From Coriobacteriaceae bacterium (GTDB lineage Bacteria; Actinomycetota; Coriobacteriia; Coriobacteriales; Coriobacteriaceae), in NCBI GenBank assembly GCA_025757745.1, contig CP107217.1, positions 868,001-932,000 of the forward strand: a stretch of DNA of 64,000 nt, written 5' to 3'. Below are positions 41,874 through 50,100 of the stretch, one piece after another (position 1 is the stretch's first letter; each line of letters starts with the position of its first letter). The position numbers and the translations under genes are program-made. The notes beneath the pieces were generated by a model. It was not told the DNA's origin, did not search any database, and was given only the letters and a program-made list of their open reading frames with translations.

Positions 41874-43193
41874 CTACTCGGCTGCCTCGCGGCGAGCGAC
41901 CTCGTCGATCAAGATAGCATCGCCGTGCTTGGCGGCGGCAATGCTTGCGGCCATAAACATGCCCATTGCCGTGATGTAGGCGAAGAGCATCGACGGCGCC
42001 ACGTCCATAACGATGCCGGAGAGAATCGGTGTCGCCACCTGAGCCGCCATGCTCACGGTGTAGTAGTAACCGGAGTAGCGGCCCACGCTTTGGGAGCTGC
42101 AGCACTCCAGAATCATCGTGTACACGCACAAGTCCACACCGCCCAGCGCGACGCCCATCAGCAAAAAGACGCCGTACAGCACGGGTGAGAAGCCGGGTGC
42201 CAGCCAAAGAAACGCGGGGTACAAAACCATGATGACGGCGGTGCCCAGGGCGACCTTTTTGCGGCCGATTTTGAGCGAAAGGTTTGCCAGGGGTACGTAG
42301 CTTAGCAGCGCGCCTGCAATCGTCACGATATTGATGACGGCATAGGAACCGCCTTCCATGCCGTAGAACATATCGGCATAGCGGCTGATATTGGTGGTCA
42401 TGGCGTTATAGCTCATGTAATAGAAAAACGTTGCGGCGAGCAGCATGATGATGGAGCGACGCACGCCGGTGTCTGCAACGCGTTCCTTGCCGCCAGCCTC
42501 GGGGGAGTCATCTTTGTCAATCTGATCCTCGTCGATGCCCATGGACAGCGATTTCTCGCGCATCTTTTCGACGAGGGCGGGCTCACGGACAAAGATGCCG
42601 TAGACAACGGCCGACACGAGGATAAAGGCGGCCTGCAAGATAAAGAGCGGAAGATAATCGGGCTTGTCGGCCTTGGGAACCATGACCGAGATGGCGACGA
42701 GCATAAGGCCCGTTCCCGCATAGCCGACGATCTTTTCGATCGAGTCTGCCTTGGTTCGAAGTGGGCGAGGCGTAATATCGGCCACGATGGCAACCGTCAT
42801 GGTGCGGTAGGCGCATATTGCCAAAAGCGTGAGGATAATCGCGCCAATGAGCAGAGTTAGGCTGCCCATGTTGTTGGCGATCGCGATGAGCGGGACGGAG
42901 AGCATTGCCACCGCGGAGCCGCCCAAGATAAAGGGCGTTCGGCGCCCGAGGTTGCTTGCGCAGCGGTCCGAGAGGATGCCAAAGAGCGGAAGCAGGAACA
43001 GGCCAAAGACATTATCGATGGCCATGATCGCGCCGGTGAGCGAGTTGGATAGGCCAAAGGTCCCCGTGAGCATCTTAGGAACGATGCCGTCGTAGACCTG
43101 CCAAAAGCTGATCATGCCCATAAAGGGTAGGGAGGCGAGGGCGACGGCCTTGGTGTCGAGCCGGGCCGCCCGCTTAAGATTTGGTTGGGTCAT
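41874..43193 (-). CDS. MFS transporter (SLC45/GPH-like)
   Basis: Membrane carrier of 439 residues with 12 predicted helices and a charged central loop (KSLSMGIDEDQIDKDDSPEA). The first helix region FMGMISFWQVYDGIVPKMLT and NVFGLFLLPLFGILSDRC with LGRRTPFILGGSA (the MFS A-motif area) are typical of the sugar-porter-like SLC45/GPH group. The substrate is unknown. It is the last gene of a minus-strand set with the M20 dipeptidase, and might import the peptide or sugar that these enzymes use. A possible hairpin at 43231 separates the two. Confidence 0.82.
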   Translation of the reverse strand: MTQPNLKRAARLDTKAVALASLPFMGMISFWQVYDGIVPKMLTGTFGLSNSLTGAIMAIDNVFGLFLLPLFGILSDRCASNLGRRTPFILGGSAVAMLSVPLIAIANNMGSLTLLIGAIILTLLAICAYRTMTVAIVADITPRPLRTKADSIEKIVGYAGTGLMLVAISVMVPKADKPDYLPLFILQAAFILVSAVVYGIFVREPALVEKMREKSLSMGIDEDQIDKDDSPEAGGKERVADTGVRRSIIMLLAATFFYYMSYNAMTTNISRYADMFYGMEGGSYAVINIVTIAGALLSYVPLANLSLKIGRKKVALGTAVIMVLYPAFLWLAPGFSPVLYGVFLLMGVALGGVDLCVYTMILECCSSQSVGRYSGYYYTVSMAAQVATPILSGIVMDVAPSMLFAYITAMGMFMAASIAAAKHGDAILIDEVARREAAE

Positions 43194-43230
43194 GCTGGTT
43201 CTCCTGGTCGGTAAAAGCGGGGATAAAAGC

Positions 43231-43255
43231 GGGGAGGGGCGCTATCAGCCCTCCC
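43231..43255 (-). terminator. Hairpin between dipeptidase and MFS genes
   Basis: GGGGAGGGGC and GCCCTCCC form a short stem; on the minus strand CGCTTTTATC follows. A weak terminator or attenuator that would lower MFS expression. Confidence 0.45.
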
Positions 43256-43258
43256 GTC

Positions 43259-44680
43259 CTACAGTTGTTCAAGGTTGGCGAGAAACGCCACATAGAATTC
43301 GATGCCGCGCTTGTAGACGTCGACGCCGATGCGTTCGTTGGCGGCATGGATGAGCTTGCGCGCCTCGCCCGAGTAGATGAAGCCGCAGAAGCGGTAGACG
43401 CGATCGCAGATCTCGTTGAACTCGCGCGAGTCGGTGCAGGAGTTCTGCACGTAGGGAGCAAAGCCGGCCTCGGGATAGACACCCGACACGCAGCGATGGA
43501 TGTAGTTAAAGGCGGCATCGTCTTCGTAAGGCGAGATGGGCGCGGGCTCGGTGTAGGGAATCGCCTCGTTGATTTCGACGGTGACATGGTCGGGGCTTAC
43601 GCCCGAGGCGCGACACTGCTGGGCGGCGAGCTTGCGGGCGCGCTCAACGGCATCGGCGATGGTCTCGAACGGAGCGATGCGCACGTTGAAGTTGGCGCGA
43701 GCGACCGGTGGCAGCACGTTGTGCGCGTTGGAGCCTTCGAGCTGCGTGAGCGCATAGGTTGTGCGCAGCATTGCCGAGGTCTCGGGGCTGGCGGCCATGA
43801 TCTTGGTAACTGCGGGGCGCGTGAGCCACAGGTTGCCAAAGACTGCCTGATACGTCGCGCTGCTACGGGCACCCAACTCGGTCAGTGTGGCCTCGACGGC
43901 GGGTGTGAGCTGCGGCTTGCCGGGGTTGGCCGAGATAGTCTCGCATACACGGCAGAGAAGACGGCAGGCATCGTTTGCCGCAGGCGTAGAGGCGTGGCCG
44001 CCGTCGGCGCGCGCCGTGACGGTAAGGTCGACATGGCCCTTCTCGGACACGCCTACCATGGCAACGGGTTCGGTGACACCGAGCGGGGCGTCGGTTGCCA
44101 CGGCGCCACCCTCATCGAGCACCATATAGGGATGGATGTTGTGCTCGCGAAGCCACTGCACTGCATGGGTTGCAGTAGGCGCGGCGATTTCCTCGCCATC
44201 GCTCGAGAAGAACCAGACATCGCGCGGGGGAACGAAGCCCTGGGCAATCAAATGCTCGGCGGCCTCGAGAAAAGCAGAGACGATGCACTTGGTGTCGAGT
44301 GAACCGCGGGCCCAGATCTCGCCGTCGAAGATCTCGGCTCCAAAGGGATCGTGTTCCCAGTCCTGGCCCTCGACGGGCACGACGTCCTGATGCGCCATCA
44401 TGACGATGGGGTCCAAGGCGGAATCGGCACCAGGCCAATGCAGGAGCATACCAAAATCGTCGATGCGTGTGATCTCGGCGATGTCAAAGAAACGCGGATA
44501 AAGCCGCTGGAGCGTGGGAATCCACTGGCCGAAGGGCTCGTCGTCGCGCTCGGCGATGTTCTCACGCGAAACGGTGGGAATGCGTAGCAATTCGCAAAAG
44601 CGCTCGACGGCTGCCTCGTCTGCCTTGTAGGTGCCTGCATCAAGAGGCGCACCCTGTGCGACCGATACCGATGCTCCCAT
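43259..44680 (-). CDS. M20 family dipeptidase/carboxypeptidase
   Basis: Zinc metallopeptidase of 473 residues, the length of the CPS1/PM20D1-like M20 branch. Metal and catalytic residues: VMMAHQDVVPVEGQDWEHDP (His and Asp), GRGSLDTK-type WARGSLDTKCIVSAF (Asp), FFSSDGEEIAAPTATHAVQW (Glu pair), and FRFCGFIYSGEARKLIHAANE with the last His. No signal peptide. It cleaves dipeptides or N-acyl amino acids in the cytosol; the exact substrate cannot be told. ATG at 44680 with AAGGAG upstream. Confidence 0.88.
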   Translation of the reverse strand: MGASVSVAQGAPLDAGTYKADEAAVERFCELLRIPTVSRENIAERDDEPFGQWIPTLQRLYPRFFDIAEITRIDDFGMLLHWPGADSALDPIVMMAHQDVVPVEGQDWEHDPFGAEIFDGEIWARGSLDTKCIVSAFLEAAEHLIAQGFVPPRDVWFFSSDGEEIAAPTATHAVQWLREHNIHPYMVLDEGGAVATDAPLGVTEPVAMVGVSEKGHVDLTVTARADGGHASTPAANDACRLLCRVCETISANPGKPQLTPAVEATLTELGARSSATYQAVFGNLWLTRPAVTKIMAASPETSAMLRTTYALTQLEGSNAHNVLPPVARANFNVRIAPFETIADAVERARKLAAQQCRASGVSPDHVTVEINEAIPYTEPAPISPYEDDAAFNYIHRCVSGVYPEAGFAPYVQNSCTDSREFNEICDRVYRFCGFIYSGEARKLIHAANERIGVDVYKRGIEFYVAFLANLEQL

Positions 44681-44790
44681 GGTGGGACTCCTTTCGTGTT
44701 GTATATCGAATACGTCAAGATTATCGCCCGCACCGCGCGTGGGAAACGGCGAAACACGTTGTTCATCTGCGGGCGGCGGGTCGGATAGCC

Positions 44791-45234
44791 TTAGCCGACG
44801 ATGACCGTGCCGTCTTCGGCCACGGTGATGGCGTCTCCCGTCGACACGGCATCGAGAAACTCATCGCCCAGGTTGTCAATGGTGGGCATGGGGGTGTCGG
44901 TCCATACACCCGAGAGGATCGCGCCAGCGGCGGCAAGGCTGTCAATGGGTTTGGAAAACAGCAGGCATGCGGGTTGGCGCCCCATTTTGGTGGCGCAGAA
45001 GAGCACCATGCCACCTGTGGTGGAGCCGATGGTCTGCGGAAGGCACAAGGCACATCCCGCCAAAGGTTTGCCGTACAAGTCGGGATTGTTTTGGTCGGAA
45101 CACGTGGCCTTTTTGTCGCCAAACATCAGTGCCTTCTGAAACGATGCGAGTGTGTTGAGCCCTCCGTGAGAGACAAGTGCCTTGGCGTGGGCAGTTCCGG
45201 GGACAACGACGCGGCCGTGAAAGATTTTTTCCAT
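44791..45234 (-). CDS. Aconitase X small subunit (swivel domain, DUF126)
   Basis: A 147-residue swivelling-domain protein of the AcnX small-subunit family. Motifs are FHGRVVVPGTAHAKALVSHG, QNNPDLYGKPLAGCALCLPQ and the active-site segment TIGSTTGGMVLFCATKMGRQ with the conserved Ser. It acts with the large subunit encoded 14 bases upstream as a dehydratase. Known AcnX enzymes dehydrate cis-3-hydroxyproline or mevalonate 5-phosphate. The ATG at 45234 is chosen by family length. Confidence 0.85.
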   Translation of the reverse strand: MEKIFHGRVVVPGTAHAKALVSHGGLNTLASFQKALMFGDKKATCSDQNNPDLYGKPLAGCALCLPQTIGSTTGGMVLFCATKMGRQPACLLFSKPIDSLAAAGAILSGVWTDTPMPTIDNLGDEFLDAVSTGDAITVAEDGTVIVG

Positions 45235-45248
45235 GAGGAGTCGCCTTC

Positions 45249-46526
45249 CTATTTGACTGGTTTTCCGGTGGTGACGTAGGCGAGCACCTCGTCGTCGGTG
45301 TAGTAGCGCGATGCCGAGTACGTACGTAACTTGTTGGAGTTGGTGATGATGGGCATGCTGCCGCACAGCGGGTTGTTGGTGTACATAAGCGGGCAGATGC
45401 TCGAGACGACGGCGCCGGTAGTCGAGAGGCGTCTGTATGCCGCAGTCTTGCGGAAGGCGTCTGCCACGGATGGGGCGGCGGTCAGTACGGTGGGTACTTG
45501 CACGCGGCAGTTGCCGGAGGCGCTCAGCCCATCGCAGATGGCGTCTGCCCAATGGGCGAGTTGTGCAGACGAGAGGTGGGGGCAGCCGATGAAGGCAAGC
45601 TTGGGGCGCGCGCCCGGGTTCTTCCACATGACGGGGTAGCTCGAGCGGATGCGTTCCAGCTCGGCGTCGTCAATGCGATAGATTTGGGTGTCTGGTGCTA
45701 TGAGTTGTTCGCCTTGCTCGACGGCCTCGGGCGTGATGCCGTCCACGTGGTAGAGCCCGACAGCGCCGTTCGATGCGCTGGCGGCGCCCATGTCCTTAAG
45801 GTAGTCCTGCGTGCCGGGTGTGAGCTCGCGGCCAAGCCAGCGGTCGAGGCCTTTAATGTAAGGGACGTCTTCCATCACCTTCATGCCAATGGCGCTGCCA
45901 AGCACTTGCGCTTCGGGCTTGCGCTTGCAGTCGACTTCGATGATCCAGGTCGCCTTGCGGCCCTCATCGGTGAGCAGGCCGAATTCCGGGACAAAGCCGG
46001 CAATTGAGCCGAACATCTCGATGATGCCGGAGTTGCGATTGCAGCGAGCGCCCAACACGGAGTTGGCAAAGACCACGGCGCTGCTTTCTGCCCAGCTTAG
46101 GATGTCGCCACGTCGAGGTCGATTGCCAACCTCGGGCTGGTAGCAGGTGCAGGTGAAAGCATCGTTGTCCAATAGGCCCATGCTGCGCAGCTGTGCCTCA
46201 TAATCGTCTTGTTTGGAATACATAATCTTGAACAGCAGCTTTTGCAGCGGGTTGGCCGGGACGGCGGGGTCGAGGGGCCTCGGGTCGACCGAGAATGACT
46301 GACCGGACAGGGCGCCGTCTTTCAGCAGCTCATCCATAAGGTCATAGACTGGACCGAGCATGGAGAGGCCAAAACTTGTGACAAGATGACCGTTTGCGCC
46401 GGTCACGGGAACCATACGCTCGGCGCCAAAGCATTCGCCGTACATAACGAGGGTCTTGACCACTTTGGCCATGGCGGGGCCCTTGGCGCCGTCGAGCAGG
46501 GCTTGTTGTTGGGAGGTCAGGTTCAT
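45249..46526 (-). CDS. Aconitase X catalytic (large) subunit, DUF521
   Basis: A 425-residue member of the aconitase X large-subunit family, dehydratases with an iron-sulfur cluster. Seen are GANGHLVTSFGLSMLGPVYD, TCTCYQPEVGNRPRRGDIL with clustered Cys residues, AESSAVVFANSVLGARCNRN (Cys), FIGCPHLSSAQLAHWADAI and CPLMYTNNPLCGSMPIITNS near the end. The start may be ATG 46526 or ATG 46538; 46526 leaves a more usual spacing to AAGGA. With the small subunit it forms a two-gene dehydratase downstream of a flavin reductase gene. Confidence 0.87.
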   Translation of the reverse strand: MNLTSQQQALLDGAKGPAMAKVVKTLVMYGECFGAERMVPVTGANGHLVTSFGLSMLGPVYDLMDELLKDGALSGQSFSVDPRPLDPAVPANPLQKLLFKIMYSKQDDYEAQLRSMGLLDNDAFTCTCYQPEVGNRPRRGDILSWAESSAVVFANSVLGARCNRNSGIIEMFGSIAGFVPEFGLLTDEGRKATWIIEVDCKRKPEAQVLGSAIGMKVMEDVPYIKGLDRWLGRELTPGTQDYLKDMGAASASNGAVGLYHVDGITPEAVEQGEQLIAPDTQIYRIDDAELERIRSSYPVMWKNPGARPKLAFIGCPHLSSAQLAHWADAICDGLSASGNCRVQVPTVLTAAPSVADAFRKTAAYRRLSTTGAVVSSICPLMYTNNPLCGSMPIITNSNKLRTYSASRYYTDDEVLAYVTTGKPVK

Positions 46527-46547
46527 CTGTGAGCCCATCCTTTCGTG

Positions 46548-48869
46548 TTAGATATTGGTGCCGAGCCGGTATGCCGCACGGACCGCTTCGAGCACACGGC
46601 CGGGTGCAAACCCATCGCCGATGTTATGCAGCTCGTCTGCGGCGTGTGCCTGCTGCAGTTTGTAGAACAGCGCGTCGTCGGGGTGTCCGCCGCAGGCAAT
46701 GATTACTAGGTCGCAAGTTAGCTCGAGTGACTTCCAGTCGTTGCCGATTTTGGGTGCAAGTGGGTTTTCGACGTTCTCGGGCAAGACCGGTGACCACGAG
46801 ACGTAGGGGTCGGGAACGTTTTTGTGGCAGTTGCGACTCAAGTGGAGGCGCGCACACCTCGATGGGGCTCCAGACTCGCGTTTGCCGCCGACTTCCGCGC
46901 GCTCGACGCGTGTCATATTGAGGAGCCGCACATTGCGTCCCCTGAGCGCATGGAGTAGGTGGCCACGATTTGCCGTGCAGGCGCCCTGCATCATGTGAGG
47001 CAGCATTTCAATTACGCTGACCTGTGGTATGCCGTGTTCGACGGTGAGCCATTGGGCAACCTCGCAGCCCACGGCCCCTCCGCCAATGATGGCGACGGTT
47101 TTGGCGTTGCCAAGCAGCGCGGGTTGGCGCAGCAGCTGCGTTGCCTGTACGGCATGGCCTGATGCTGCAAGCTCCGTAAGGCCGGGGATGGGCGGTATCG
47201 CATTGGAAGTGCCTGTTGCGCACACGATTGCGTCGAAGCCTGCCTTTGCAAGATCTTCGGCGCGTGCTGCCCGCCCAAGTTCGAGTGTCAGGTTCCCGTT
47301 GGGTTTTTCTGCCTGCTCGCGCACCTGTCGAACAAGATATGATCGGTAGTTATCGAGGTCGAACTTGATTCGGGCGGCGCTGGCGGAGAGGAGTTTTCCT
47401 CCAAGTTCATCTTCGACGTCGATGAGCTTTACGTCGTGGCCACGACGCGCGGCGATTAGCGCACAGACCATCCCGGCGGGTCCGGCTCCTATCACCGCTA
47501 TGCGTTTGGGTTCTATGGCAGGAGCGGGTGTCTGGGGCATGAGGTATTCAAAGCTGCAGCGTGGATTGACGGCGCACTGCGGGTGGCCTCCTTCGACAAA
47601 CTCGTTGAGGCATCCTTCCTGGCATCCGATGCAGGGGCGAATATCTGCCACGCGACCGGCGTACGCCTTGTTGGGCCACTCGGGATCCGCAAGCAGCGGG
47701 CGTCCGAGCATGATCATATCGGCGTCGCCATTGCGAAGGGCGCGTTCGGCAATGTCGGGGTAGCCCAACTTACCCACCGCGACAACGGGTACGGGAAGGC
47801 CGGCATTGGATCGGATATTGTCGGCGGCAAAGCGCTCCCGAACGGCGCGCGCCACGGGAACGAAGCAGCCTGCGGGCATGCTCGCAGGCGGGTGGGGCAT
47901 CCACCAGTTGTCATAGCAACCAAGGTCGACGTCAAAGATGTCTACTCCCGCCGCCACGAGCTCTTCCATATAGCACAGGGTCTGTTCGACGGTACGGCCG
48001 CCGCGCATGCGTCCCAGATAGGTCGAATTCATGACCTGCTCGTCATAGGTTTCCTCGAGTGCAAGCGAAAGGTCGATGCGGTACATGATGGGGTAGTCGG
48101 GCCCAACGCGGCGACGGATTTCTTTGACCATATCGAGGCCAAATTGACGCCAATCGGCATAACGTCCGAGCTTGCGATGGTTAAAGGCGGGGTTTCCGAG
48201 CTGCTCGATAAGATAACCTTCGTGTCCGTGCAAATAGACGCCATCGATGCCCATGGCATGGGCATCGGCCGCCGCTTGGCCGATACTGTTTACGATACGG
48301 CGCAGCTTTTGGTTCGAGAGGCGCATGCATGGAATGGCTGGGATGTAGTAGTTAGGCAAGAAACTCGCCGAGACCGGAAACTTCTTTTGCGTGATGAGGC
48401 ATTGCGGGTTGCCCACGCGGCCGAGTCCAGCCGTAAGCTGGACAAAAATGCGCGATCCGAAGGCATGGACACCTTGGGCAAGGTCGCGCCAGCCTGCCAT
48501 AACGGTTCGGCTTCGATCGATGCGCGGGAAATAGGTGAGCTTGTCCAGCTCGGTGACCGTGGTATCGATGCCGTGGCTTACCGGTACGAGTCCTGTTGTA
48601 ATGAGGCCGCAGCCGCCTTTGGCGCGGGCGAAAAAGTACTGCAGCATCATGTCGCTGGGGCGACCAGTTTCCTCGCACATGTCGATATTGCCCATCGGCG
48701 CCATGACGATGCGGTTTTTGACGGTGAGCTTGTTAATTTTGATGGGAGAGAAGAGCTTGTCAAAAGGATAGAGCTCTTGTGTCATGCGGGACGATCCGCA
48801 ACCGGAATTTGTGGCGGGCCAGCTGTCGAATGAGTCGACGAGTTGCTGCACCAGTACGTCTTTTCCCAA
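46548..48869 (-). CDS. Old-yellow-enzyme/2,4-dienoyl-CoA-reductase-like flavoprotein
   Basis: Two-module flavoenzyme of 773 residues. The first 400 residues are an FMN TIM barrel (LFSPIKINKLTVKNRIVMAP, GVYLHGHEGYLIEQLGNPAF). Cysteines for a 4Fe-4S cluster lie in IRPCIGCQEGCLNEF and PQCAVNPRCSFEY. The C-terminal half binds FAD/NAD(P)H (IAVIGAGPAGMVCALIAARR and VAIIGGGAVGCEVAQWL). This is the FadH/BaiCD/trimethylamine-dehydrogenase layout, reducing alpha-beta unsaturated acids. A TTG start at 48869 with AAGGAA upstream fits best; ATG at 48785 would give 745 residues but lacks a ribosome-binding site. Co-transcribed with the AcnX subunits. Confidence 0.88.
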   Translation of the reverse strand: MGKDVLVQQLVDSFDSWPATNSGCGSSRMTQELYPFDKLFSPIKINKLTVKNRIVMAPMGNIDMCEETGRPSDMMLQYFFARAKGGCGLITTGLVPVSHGIDTTVTELDKLTYFPRIDRSRTVMAGWRDLAQGVHAFGSRIFVQLTAGLGRVGNPQCLITQKKFPVSASFLPNYYIPAIPCMRLSNQKLRRIVNSIGQAAADAHAMGIDGVYLHGHEGYLIEQLGNPAFNHRKLGRYADWRQFGLDMVKEIRRRVGPDYPIMYRIDLSLALEETYDEQVMNSTYLGRMRGGRTVEQTLCYMEELVAAGVDIFDVDLGCYDNWWMPHPPASMPAGCFVPVARAVRERFAADNIRSNAGLPVPVVAVGKLGYPDIAERALRNGDADMIMLGRPLLADPEWPNKAYAGRVADIRPCIGCQEGCLNEFVEGGHPQCAVNPRCSFEYLMPQTPAPAIEPKRIAVIGAGPAGMVCALIAARRGHDVKLIDVEDELGGKLLSASAARIKFDLDNYRSYLVRQVREQAEKPNGNLTLELGRAARAEDLAKAGFDAIVCATGTSNAIPPIPGLTELAASGHAVQATQLLRQPALLGNAKTVAIIGGGAVGCEVAQWLTVEHGIPQVSVIEMLPHMMQGACTANRGHLLHALRGRNVRLLNMTRVERAEVGGKRESGAPSRCARLHLSRNCHKNVPDPYVSWSPVLPENVENPLAPKIGNDWKSLELTCDLVIIACGGHPDDALFYKLQQAHAADELHNIGDGFAPGRVLEAVRAAYRLGTNI

Positions 48870-49039
48870 TGAGGTTCCTTTCTGATGTTGACAAGGTAAC
48901 AAAGCAGTTTACGTCTAAATGTTTAATAGTCAACAACAAAGGCATGAGTTCGGTGAAGGAAAAAAGGACTCGATGAGCGTCGGATGGCAAGCTGTGTTGC
49001 TGCATTAGCTGCCAGCTAATGAATTTGAGCTCGCTGCCT

Positions 49040-49081
49040 CCTACGATGTGCTGTGTGCCGGCGCGGTAGCCGGATCGTAGG
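49040..49081 (+). promoter_or_regulatory. Leader hairpin touching the ribosome-binding site
   Basis: CCTACGAT (49040-49047) pairs with ATCGTAGG (49074-49081), enclosing an inner CCGGC/GCCGG stem. It ends at the AGGAAGG that serves the ATG at 49093, so folding could limit translation. Confidence 0.5.
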
Positions 49082-49092
49082 AAGGATGCATA

Positions 49093-49536
49093 ATGGCAAA
49101 AGAGGGAAAGAAGCCGATCGGCAAGATCGTATTGGGTGTCATCGTGGTGCTCGTTGTTGCCGGCGTCGTAGGGTCTATGGGCGGCAACTCGTCTGATTCG
49201 TCTACGGGTGATGCAGCAAAGTCTGCCGAACAGGCCCAGCAAGTCGAAGAACAAAAAGAGGCACAAGAGCCCTATACGGTTTCGGATGAGGCCGGTGATA
49301 CGTCTAATCAGTTCGCGTATAAGATCACTGGCACGTTGACCAATAATACGGATAAAGAGCAAAGCTACATTCAGATTGAGTATGTTCTGTATGACGCAGA
49401 CGGCAATCAGGTGGGAACGGCTCTTGCAAATACTAACCATCTCAAAGCGGGTGGCACCTGGAAGTTCGAAGCGATAAGCACGGTATCTCCCGACCAGGTT
49501 GCCAGCTGGGAACGTTCTGACGTGAGCGGCTTTTAA
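49093..49536 (+). CDS. Membrane-anchored FxLYD-like protein
   Basis: A 147-residue protein with an N-terminal anchor (KIVLGVIVVLVVAGVVGSM), a Ser/Ala/Gln-rich linker (STGDAAKSAEQAQQVEEQKE) and a C-terminal beta-sandwich of FxLYD type (FAYKITGTLTNNTDKEQSYI, YVLYDADGNQVGTALANTNH, LKAGGTWKFEAIS). Such domains are extracellular and of unknown function. Start at 49093 with AGGAAGG upstream. Confidence 0.75.
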   Translation: MAKEGKKPIGKIVLGVIVVLVVAGVVGSMGGNSSDSSTGDAAKSAEQAQQVEEQKEAQEPYTVSDEAGDTSNQFAYKITGTLTNNTDKEQSYIQIEYVLYDADGNQVGTALANTNHLKAGGTWKFEAISTVSPDQVASWERSDVSGF

Positions 49537-49582
49537 CTAGAATTAAAAACATGGTTACTATGCGAGCTGGGGGTGAGGCCAT

Positions 49583-50005
49583 ATGCCCAATAAAAAGTTA
49601 ACCGAAGAGTTGCTCAACGAGCTGCTTGATGCCCCGAGTATCGAGGGCTATATCAAAGAGCATGACTTTACCGCCCCGTCGCTTTCGGAGTATCTGAAAC
49701 AGCTTTTGGAAGAAAAGGGGCTGGAGCGTTCGCGCGTGGTGCGTATGGCCGACCTCAACGAGACGTTTGGCTATCAGATCTTTACCGGTGCGCGGCATCC
49801 GAGCCGCAATAAGGTGCTGCAGATTGCCTTTGCCATGGCGCTGACGCTCAAGGAGACCGACCGCGTCTTGACGGCGGCGGGCGCCAATGTCCTCAACTGC
49901 AAGGACCGCCGTGACGCCATCATCATTTTCTGCATCGATCGTGGCTGCAGCCTGCAAAAGGTGAACGAGGAGCTGTATCGCTTTGGTGAGGAGACGGTGA
50001 GCTAA
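49583..50005 (+). CDS. HTH-like protein next to a Ser/Thr kinase
   Basis: A 140-residue cytosolic protein. The middle resembles a Cro/XRE helix-turn-helix (LSEYLKQLLEEKGLERSRVV, RMADLNETFGYQIFTGARHP, RNKVLQIAFAMALTLKETDR), followed by a helical tail with IIIFCIDRGCSLQKVNEELY. Proteins of this form commonly precede Ser/Thr kinase genes in Gram-positive gut bacteria and may be their substrate or a regulator. The ATG at 49583 follows GGGGGTGAGG. The kinase gene starts about 95 bases after its stop. Confidence 0.75.
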   Translation: MPNKKLTEELLNELLDAPSIEGYIKEHDFTAPSLSEYLKQLLEEKGLERSRVVRMADLNETFGYQIFTGARHPSRNKVLQIAFAMALTLKETDRVLTAAGANVLNCKDRRDAIIIFCIDRGCSLQKVNEELYRFGEETVS

Positions 50006-50049
50006 CGGTTAGCTGACGGTGGAAGCGCCGTTCACGACATTTTGAACGT

Positions 50050-50084
50050 GCAGGGCACGGGCGTCATGGGGCGTCCGTGCCCTG
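50050..50084 (+). terminator. GC-rich hairpin just before the kinase start
   Basis: GCAGGGCACGG (50050-50060) pairs exactly with CCGTGCCCTGC (50074-50084), followed by GTTATT. It ends seven bases before the ATG at 50092, leaving no room for a Shine-Dalgarno site. It may end the HTH transcript, with the kinase mRNA starting at or near the ATG. Confidence 0.55.
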
Positions 50085-50100
50085 CGTTATTATGGACGCT

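Noticed and set aside
47583..48833. 416-codon plus-strand frame opposite the old-yellow-enzyme gene
   Set aside because: Antisense shadow; the minus-strand protein has complete FMN, FeS and FAD motifs.
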